Assembly (NCBI GenBank): GCA_026461395.1
Contig: JAPJNA010000051.1
Coordinates: forward strand, 1 to 50,854
Reading direction: 5' to 3'
Source of the DNA: Chthoniobacterales bacterium
Lineage (GTDB): Bacteria; Verrucomicrobiota; Verrucomicrobiia; Chthoniobacterales; UBA6821
DNA: 50,854 nt
The notes beneath the pieces are model-generated. The model did no database searches, was not told where the DNA came from, and saw nothing but the letters and a program-made list of their open reading frames with translations. The position numbers and the translations under genes are program-made. This document shows positions 46,548-50,854 of the stretch, piece after piece. Numbering within the stretch: the first letter of the stretch is position 1; each line of letters begins with the position of its first letter.

Positions 46548-46792
46548 AGCTCGACCTTGCGAGGAAGATCCTTGCATCGACTGATCGGGAGTTCGCTCAA
46601 ATCGGAGGGGCATGACCTCAGGACCTCCCAAAGCGGTCTCTCGGCCCCGCTCCTGACCTGCCAGTCAGCGGCGCTCACGATGATGACGAAGGGCTTGCCG
46701 TGTTTCGTCACAAGCTGGGGATCTCCCTTGGCGGCCTTCTCGGCGACGGCAGAAAAACGCTGTTTGGCGGTTTGGAGTTGATGGGCGATCAC
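46544..46792 (-). CDS. Phd/YefM-type antitoxin
   Basis: An 82-residue antitoxin for the VapC-type toxin. The N-terminal HQLQTAKQRFSAVAEKAAKGDPQLVTKHGKPFVIIVSAADW is the Phd/YefM DNA-binding pattern. The C-terminal part should bind the toxin. I choose GTG 46792, because AGGGAGG lies 8 nt upstream. The track's ATG at 46810 would place this site inside the gene and has none of its own. Phd-type antitoxins normally repress their own operon. Confidence 0.82.
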   Translation of the reverse strand: MIAHQLQTAKQRFSAVAEKAAKGDPQLVTKHGKPFVIIVSAADWQVRSGAERPLWEVLRSCPSDLSELPISRCKDLPRKVEL

Positions 46793-46819
46793 GTAAGAAA
46801 CCTCCCTCATTTTGTCGAT

Positions 46820-46846
46820 TCTGTCCAGTCTGTCCAGTCTATCCAG
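46820..46846. repeat. 9-bp tandem repeat upstream of the antitoxin gene
   Basis: Three head-to-tail units TCTGTCCAG, TCTGTCCAG and TCTATCCAG lie 28-54 bp upstream of the antitoxin start. The position would suit operator repeats bound by the Phd-type protein, but binding is not shown. Confidence 0.5.
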
Positions 46847-46853
46847 AAACTTT

Positions 46854-46946
46854 GAAATAAAGAACCGGGATCTCTTTTACCCACTCAGGTTTCAAGTTTC
46901 AGCTTTCAGGTTTCTTTAATCAGATCTTCCCCTGCCCCTTCAGCCA
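46854..46946. repeat. 93-bp direct repeat, right copy
   Basis: The right copy of the repeat at 46008-46100 has six mismatches. It contains the last eight codons and stop of the cerR-like gene. The two copies bracket the toxin-antitoxin pair exactly, as attachment-site or recombination duplications would. Confidence 0.8.
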
Positions 46947-47918
46947 TGCGGCGGTTTCCGCGAGGGTCTCCGCAAGCGTGCGGCGGTGGCTCCAGGCGAA
47001 GTGCTCGGCAAAGGTCGTTCCTTCGGCGACCCATCGTGAGGGAAGGATCTCACGCACTCGGTCCCGCCCGAGACTCGGGGCGGCGGCACGCCAGGCAGGA
47101 ACCGCGTCGATCACCAGAGAGGCTAGTTGGATCGTAACCTGGGGAACCGAAAGCGTGATGCCGCGAGCATCGATCACTTCGGCAGCGGTCGCAATCAGTT
47201 CGGAATCCGTGATGAGTTGCTCCGAGCCAAGATAGAAGGGCCCGTGCTTCTCCCAGTCAGCAGGCGCAACCACTGCGACAGCCAGTATGGCGTCACAGAG
47301 ATCACCGACATCGATCCAGCTGTAATGCTTGGGAGCAAAGCCCGGTTTGATGCGAATCGGACCGGCTGCCATCTTGAAGAGCGGTAACGTGGCGGCATCG
47401 CGCGGCCCGAGCACCATCGGTGGCCTGAGAATGAGGAGCCGCCGACCAAGCCGATTGCGGAGTTCCCGCTCCATCGTGAGCTTGGAGGCACCGTAGAACG
47501 AAACAGGATTGTCCTGGTGATTCATGGTGCGTGAATGCTCTCCACGGGGCGTGGGACCACCGGCCGCCTGAGAGGAGAGAACGATGATGCGGGCAGTCCG
47601 GGGTAGCTGAGACATCAACCTCAGAGTTCCTTCCACATTCGTTTCAAAATACTCCTCGCGTCGCCGTGCAAAGAGGAGGCCTGCCGCATGAATCACCAGA
47701 TCGGGAGCCATGCCCGGCGGGAGCTCCCAGAAATCGCCGGTGACTCTACAGATCAGCAAGCGCCCGTCATCAGCAATCCCCTCACCCTGAAGCTGTGCGC
47801 GAAGCTTCTCCGGATCCCGAACCGGAAGAATGATGCGGCTCCAGCGGGAGTCACGATGAAGCTTAAGCAACAGATTCCGTCCGACGAATCCCGTGGAGCC
47901 GGTCAAGAGAAGTTCCAT
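46920..47918 (-). CDS. NAD(P)-dependent SDR reductase, candidate 3-ketoceramide reductase (CerR-type)
   Basis: A 332-residue extended short-chain dehydrogenase. The cofactor loop is LTGSTGFVGRNLL (residues 5-17). It has LVIHAAGLLFARRREEYFETNVEGTLRLM, VLSSQAAGG and the catalytic FYGASKLTMERELRNR (YxxxK). The C-terminal half is the variable substrate part of UDP-sugar epimerase relatives. By itself it could act on many substrates. Its place right after the GNAT gene and spt fits the ceramide reductase CerR of Caulobacter-type sphingolipid clusters, which is of this family. Its last codons lie in a 93-bp repeat duplicated beyond the toxin-antitoxin pair. Confidence 0.75.
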   Translation of the reverse strand: MELLLTGSTGFVGRNLLLKLHRDSRWSRIILPVRDPEKLRAQLQGEGIADDGRLLICRVTGDFWELPPGMAPDLVIHAAGLLFARRREEYFETNVEGTLRLMSQLPRTARIIVLSSQAAGGPTPRGEHSRTMNHQDNPVSFYGASKLTMERELRNRLGRRLLILRPPMVLGPRDAATLPLFKMAAGPIRIKPGFAPKHYSWIDVGDLCDAILAVAVVAPADWEKHGPFYLGSEQLITDSELIATAAEVIDARGITLSVPQVTIQLASLVIDAVPAWRAAAPSLGRDRVREILPSRWVAEGTTFAEHFAWSHRRTLAETLAETAAWLKGQGKI

Positions 47919-47962
47919 AAAAAAGTGATTCCCAATCTCGAGCAGGAGAATCTTTGCAGAGG

Positions 47963-49117
47963 CTAGAGAGCCTTCTCAAAAATCTCGTAGGTTCGGGAAC
48001 AATGGCCGCCCATGAGTTTCGCGGCCTCAAGAATCTCCACATTGTTAGCTTCTACCCAGGAGACTTCCACCACGCTGTGCTTCACTTTTGAAACCATAAA
48101 GCTCTCATAGAAAAGCAGGGCGCTCAGCCCCTTGTCGCGATAATCGGGCTCGACACCCAACACGCAAAGTCGGCTGGTCTTTGGCTTGCAGATCTGTAGT
48201 CGTAGCGCCATCTCCAGAAAGCGGAGGATCCCCTTGCGGCCTCGGGAGGCATGGAACACCTCGTTCACATTCGGGAGAGTGAGTGAGAATCCGACCTCCT
48301 TTCCATCCATGCAGACAAAGAAAATCATCTTGGGATCTGCGATCGCCTTAAGGTCATCAGCAGAGTGAAGCAAATCATCCAACGCAATCGGATAGAAGCC
48401 CCAGTTCCGATCCAGTGTGATGTTGTAGAGCCGATGAATGATCTCCATTTCCTTCGGCAGATTTTTCATATCGAGGGACCGCACCGTAACGCTGTTACGA
48501 TTTCTGATGCGACTCACGATCTTGCTCACTCGCTCAGGAGGATCGTTGTGCAGCGGCACATCATAGGCGGCAAGAGTGCGTACGACCTCCAAGCCCGCCT
48601 CCTTGTAGACCCCCTTATAATAGGGAGGATTCCACGGCATCGAAACAGAGGTCGGCCGCTCATTCCCCTCGGTCAGGACTCCGCAGTCGTCATTGATGGT
48701 GGGGTTGTAAGGGCCCCTCATGGAGGTGAGCCCCTTTTCTTTGAGAATGGCTCCGGCGGCATCAATAAGAACCTTGGCGACCGCTGGATCCTCAATGAAA
48801 TCAAAGAAGCCAAAAAAGCCGACGGTGTCCTTGTTAAAGTCGTTGTGGGAGCGATTGACGATGGCCGCGATGCGACCGACAGGCCTCCCTTCGCGATAAG
48901 CGATAAGAGGGGTGATTTCCCCGTGCTTTTTTAGAAAGATCGACTTCGGGCCGATCAGGTTGACAACACTACCCGGAAACGGCGGCGTGAAGCTCGGATC
49001 CGTTCCATGAAGAATTTCCGGAATCGACTCGAACTTCTTCAGGTCCGCCGCGCCGTGGCAGGGCAAAATCGAAAACATTCCGGCGGCGGCTAGGTTCTGT
49101 GTATGCTGGGTCATCAA
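47963..49117 (-). CDS. GNAT-fold acyltransferase, candidate bacterial ceramide synthase (bCerS)
   Basis: A 384-residue YghO-like GNAT protein. The N-terminal acetyltransferase-like part has FESIPEILHGTDPSFTPPFPGSV and REGRPVGRIAAIVNRSHND. The family-specific segment SMRGPYNPTINDDCGVLTEGNERPTSVSMPWNPPYYKGVY is near residues 132-171. A second GNAT-like region (KEVGFSLTLPNVNEV, CVLGVEPDYRDKGLSALLFYESF) is at the C-terminus. Bacterial ceramide synthase, which N-acylates 3-ketosphinganine, is of this type. The assignment rests on fold plus position next to spt. The start is ATG 49117, or ATG 49078 (MFSILP), giving a 149- or 110-nt overlap with spt. Confidence 0.7.
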   Translation of the reverse strand: MMTQHTQNLAAAGMFSILPCHGAADLKKFESIPEILHGTDPSFTPPFPGSVVNLIGPKSIFLKKHGEITPLIAYREGRPVGRIAAIVNRSHNDFNKDTVGFFGFFDFIEDPAVAKVLIDAAGAILKEKGLTSMRGPYNPTINDDCGVLTEGNERPTSVSMPWNPPYYKGVYKEAGLEVVRTLAAYDVPLHNDPPERVSKIVSRIRNRNSVTVRSLDMKNLPKEMEIIHRLYNITLDRNWGFYPIALDDLLHSADDLKAIADPKMIFFVCMDGKEVGFSLTLPNVNEVFHASRGRKGILRFLEMALRLQICKPKTSRLCVLGVEPDYRDKGLSALLFYESFMVSKVKHSVVEVSWVEANNVEILEAAKLMGGHCSRTYEIFEKAL

Positions 49118-50300
49118 AAGTCCCTAGTTCTCTCGCAATCTTGGCAAAAATGTCGAGCACCTTGTCGAGATCTTCCTCTGTGTGCGTCGACATGAAACTG
49201 GTGCGAACAATCGCTTCTCCATAACGAACGGCTGGGTAGATGGCGGGTATGGCAAAGACACCCTCCTCAAAGAGGCGCTGAGCGAAGGCAAAGGCCTTGG
49301 CCTCGCTACCGATGAGGATGGGCACAATCGGGCTCTGGGTGGAGCCGATTTTAAAACCGATCGACTTAAACCCTTCGTGCATCTTGCGGGTGTTGCGCCA
49401 GAGCATCTCGATGCGCTCGGGTTCCGCCTGCATGATTTCGAGGGCCTTGAGGACTCCACCGACCACGGCTGGAGCGAGCGAGGCAGTGAAGATAAAGCAG
49501 CGAGCCTTGTGCTTTACGAACTCGATCATCTCATGCGAACCGGAGATGAACCCCCCCATGGAACCGAAGGACTTGGAGAAGGTACCCATGACGATCTCGA
49601 CATCGTCATTGACCCCGAAATGATGGGTCACACCGCGCCCTTGGGGACCGACCACACCGAGTGAATGGGCCTCGTCAACATACATGATGGCACCATATTC
49701 CTTGGCTGCCTTCACCATCGGAGGCAGATCAGCCATATCGCCGGACATACTGAAAACACCATCCATGATGATGAGGCGTCCGGATTCCTCGGGGATACGC
49801 TTGAGACGATTGCGAAGGGCGTCCACCGAGTTGTGACGATAAGGAACCAGCTTTGCGGGAGCGACCTGGCAACCCTCAATGATGGAGGCATGGTTCTCAC
49901 GGTCACAGAGAATGAAATCATCGGCCTCGGTCAAAGCAGCAAGTGCACCCTGATTAGCAAAAAAACCGGTGGAAAAAAGAAGGGCACTTTCGCGACCAAG
50001 GAACGCTGCCAACGCCTCCTCCAGCTCATTGTGAAGAGAGATAGTACCATTCAGGAGGCGGGAACCGGTGCATCCGGCTCCGAACTTGCGTGTCGCCTCG
50101 CAGGCCGCCTCGACGATGCGGGGATCTTGAGCCAGGCCGAGGTAGTTATTAGACCCAATCATGATCTTCTCCTCGCCACCGCAGACAACATGGTTCCCGT
50201 AGCTCTGCTCAATGCAGCGGAAATACGGGTAGAATCCCTGGGCTCGGGCATCTGCCGAATCGCTATACTCTCGGCACTTCTGGAAGAGGTCTCTGGCCAT
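48969..50300 (-). CDS. spt: serine palmitoyltransferase
   Basis: A 443-residue PLP enzyme of the alpha-oxoamine synthase family that condenses serine with an acyl thioester to 3-ketosphinganine. It shows GFYPYFRCIEQSYGN at residues 22-36, MIGSNNYLGLAQDP, GAGCTGSRLLNGTISLHNELE, HASIIEGC with the ring-stacking His 137, YVDEAHSLGVVGPQGRG and TFSKSFGSMGGF with the Schiff-base Lys 243. The N-terminal YPYFRxIE and GCTGSR forms favour serine palmitoyltransferase over glycine C-acetyltransferase, BioF or HemA. About 45 residues past the AOS core form a tail that overlaps the next gene. No acyl-carrier gene is adjacent. Confidence 0.86.
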   Translation of the reverse strand: MARDLFQKCREYSDSADARAQGFYPYFRCIEQSYGNHVVCGGEEKIMIGSNNYLGLAQDPRIVEAACEATRKFGAGCTGSRLLNGTISLHNELEEALAAFLGRESALLFSTGFFANQGALAALTEADDFILCDRENHASIIEGCQVAPAKLVPYRHNSVDALRNRLKRIPEESGRLIIMDGVFSMSGDMADLPPMVKAAKEYGAIMYVDEAHSLGVVGPQGRGVTHHFGVNDDVEIVMGTFSKSFGSMGGFISGSHEMIEFVKHKARCFIFTASLAPAVVGGVLKALEIMQAEPERIEMLWRNTRKMHEGFKSIGFKIGSTQSPIVPILIGSEAKAFAFAQRLFEEGVFAIPAIYPAVRYGEAIVRTSFMSTHTEEDLDKVLDIFAKIARELGTFDDPAYTEPSRRRNVFDFALPRRGGPEEVRVDSGNSSWNGSELHAAVSG

Positions 50301-50457
50301 TGCTTACTGTTAGGAAAATTGCAGGAATCGGAGCACGTGTAAATGCTTTCATGCATCCACAAAGAGCGAAAACAAAGCAAGAAGCAGTAAAAAATCGGGG
50401 CGACAGGATTATCCTAGCAGGCCGGGCTCTGCAAAAAATGGCTTCGCTCAGGAATAA

Positions 50458-50754
50458 TGCGCACAGCGCAGGCAGTCGAACTCGGAATCCTTTGCTGAAA
50501 ATCAACCACTTGCGAAGGGAAACTCACAAAGAGACTCACAAGCGAAAATTCCAGCCATTGACCCCGACTTGCAGACGGTTGTCCGGGCTTGGGAGAATCT
50601 GCCTACAGCTCTCAAATCCGCTATCCTCGCCCGGCAGGCGATCCAATCTTCCATGGCACCAATCGGAATGATCGAGGTTGCCCCGAGCAATAACACCCTG
50701 GCCATCCTCCGGGAAGACACTCCGATTAGAGACGCAGAAAATGCCCGCTTCTGA
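50458..50754 (+). pseudogene. possible C-terminal remnant of an unknown or recombinase-like gene
   Basis: An open frame of 98 codons without a start until 50569. It has IDPDLQTVVRAWENLPTALKSAILA, a phrase like the tails of some integrase and phage proteins, and runs to a stop at 50752. The upstream part is polar (QSNSESFAENQPLAKGNSQ). It may be the 3' end of a decayed gene. The region 50301-50775 otherwise shows no gene that I can support, apart from the presumed upstream control region of spt. Confidence 0.3.
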
Positions 50755-50775
50755 TCGCCTGGAGGGATTTCAACG

Positions 50776-50854
50776 ATGGCTGAACTTTCGACTCCTACAC
50801 GCGGCAGTCCACGCGGCAGTCCACGCGGCAGTCCACGCGGCAGTCCACGCGGCA
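50776..50854 (+). CDS. partial gene with N-terminal (RGSP)n repeats, cut by the window edge
   Basis: ATG 50776 begins MAELSTPT and then repeats RGSP at least four times up to the last base. The frame is open at the edge. The basic, Ser/Pro-rich repeat looks disordered. The rest of the protein is outside the window, so no function can be assigned. The stretch could also be a short non-coding tandem array. Confidence 0.4.
   Translation, partial: MAELSTPTRGSPRGSPRGSPRGSPRG
50798..50854. repeat. perfect 12-bp tandem repeat at the window end
   Basis: CACGCGGCAGTC is repeated four times without a mismatch (50798-50845) plus nine bases of a fifth unit. It may continue past the edge. Confidence 0.9.

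Noticed and set aside
48969-50300. 2-amino-3-ketobutyrate CoA ligase (Kbl) or BioF as identity of the PLP enzyme
   Set aside because: The YPYFRxIE and GCTGSR motifs and the GNAT and SDR neighbours fit serine palmitoyltransferase better.

Overview
The window looks like a chromosome segment of a Gram-negative bacterium, most likely Verrucomicrobiota (PVC group). This is an inference from the general look of the proteins and from gene content: a GT9 heptosyltransferase-type enzyme pointing to an outer membrane, a SUF Fe-S operon led by a Fur-family regulator, L10 with an Ala/Pro/Glu tail, and few clear Shine-Dalgarno sites. No 16S rRNA, tRNA gene or CRISPR array was found.

Left part (1-14.8 kb, mixed strands): folB, a DUF721/DciA-like gene and a ferredoxin; divergent hemQ-larE; ispE divergent from pyrF; a three-gene cassette of nucleotidyltransferase, chimeric antitoxin-like protein and ParE toxin; recQ; purS-purQ-purL; an IscA/SufA-type Fe-S carrier; a membrane protein with AIPV repeats; and a MidA-type methyltransferase.

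Middle part (14.9-45.1 kb): 29 consecutive genes on the minus strand. In transcription order they are rplK-rplA-rplJ-rplL-rpoB-rpoC-rpsB-tsf-ptsN-argS; then tmk-holB-proB, an ABC-2 permease, a TPR membrane protein, a metallophosphoesterase and a GT9 enzyme; then thiH-thiS-ybeY, an unknown gene, clpS-DUF2017-recO and a GH8 glucanase; then fur-sufC-sufB-sufD. The block joins the L11-L1-L10-L12-rpoBC cluster directly to rpsB-tsf. A consensus-like promoter with a leader of about 245 nt lies just before rpoB.

Right part (45.4-50.9 kb): yqgE, a phd-vapC toxin-antitoxin pair between two 93-bp direct repeats, and a three-gene cluster that I read as bacterial ceramide synthesis. It encodes serine palmitoyltransferase, a GNAT-fold ceramide synthase (bCerS-type) and an SDR reductase (CerR-type), all on the minus strand. 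This is the most interesting system here: together the genes could make a dihydroceramide backbone. The last bases enter a gene whose N-terminus is a perfect 12-bp repeat encoding (RGSP)n.

Short repeat families are scattered through the intergenic spaces, including a 29-bp element found at 3.15 and 17.65 kb with 27/29 identity.
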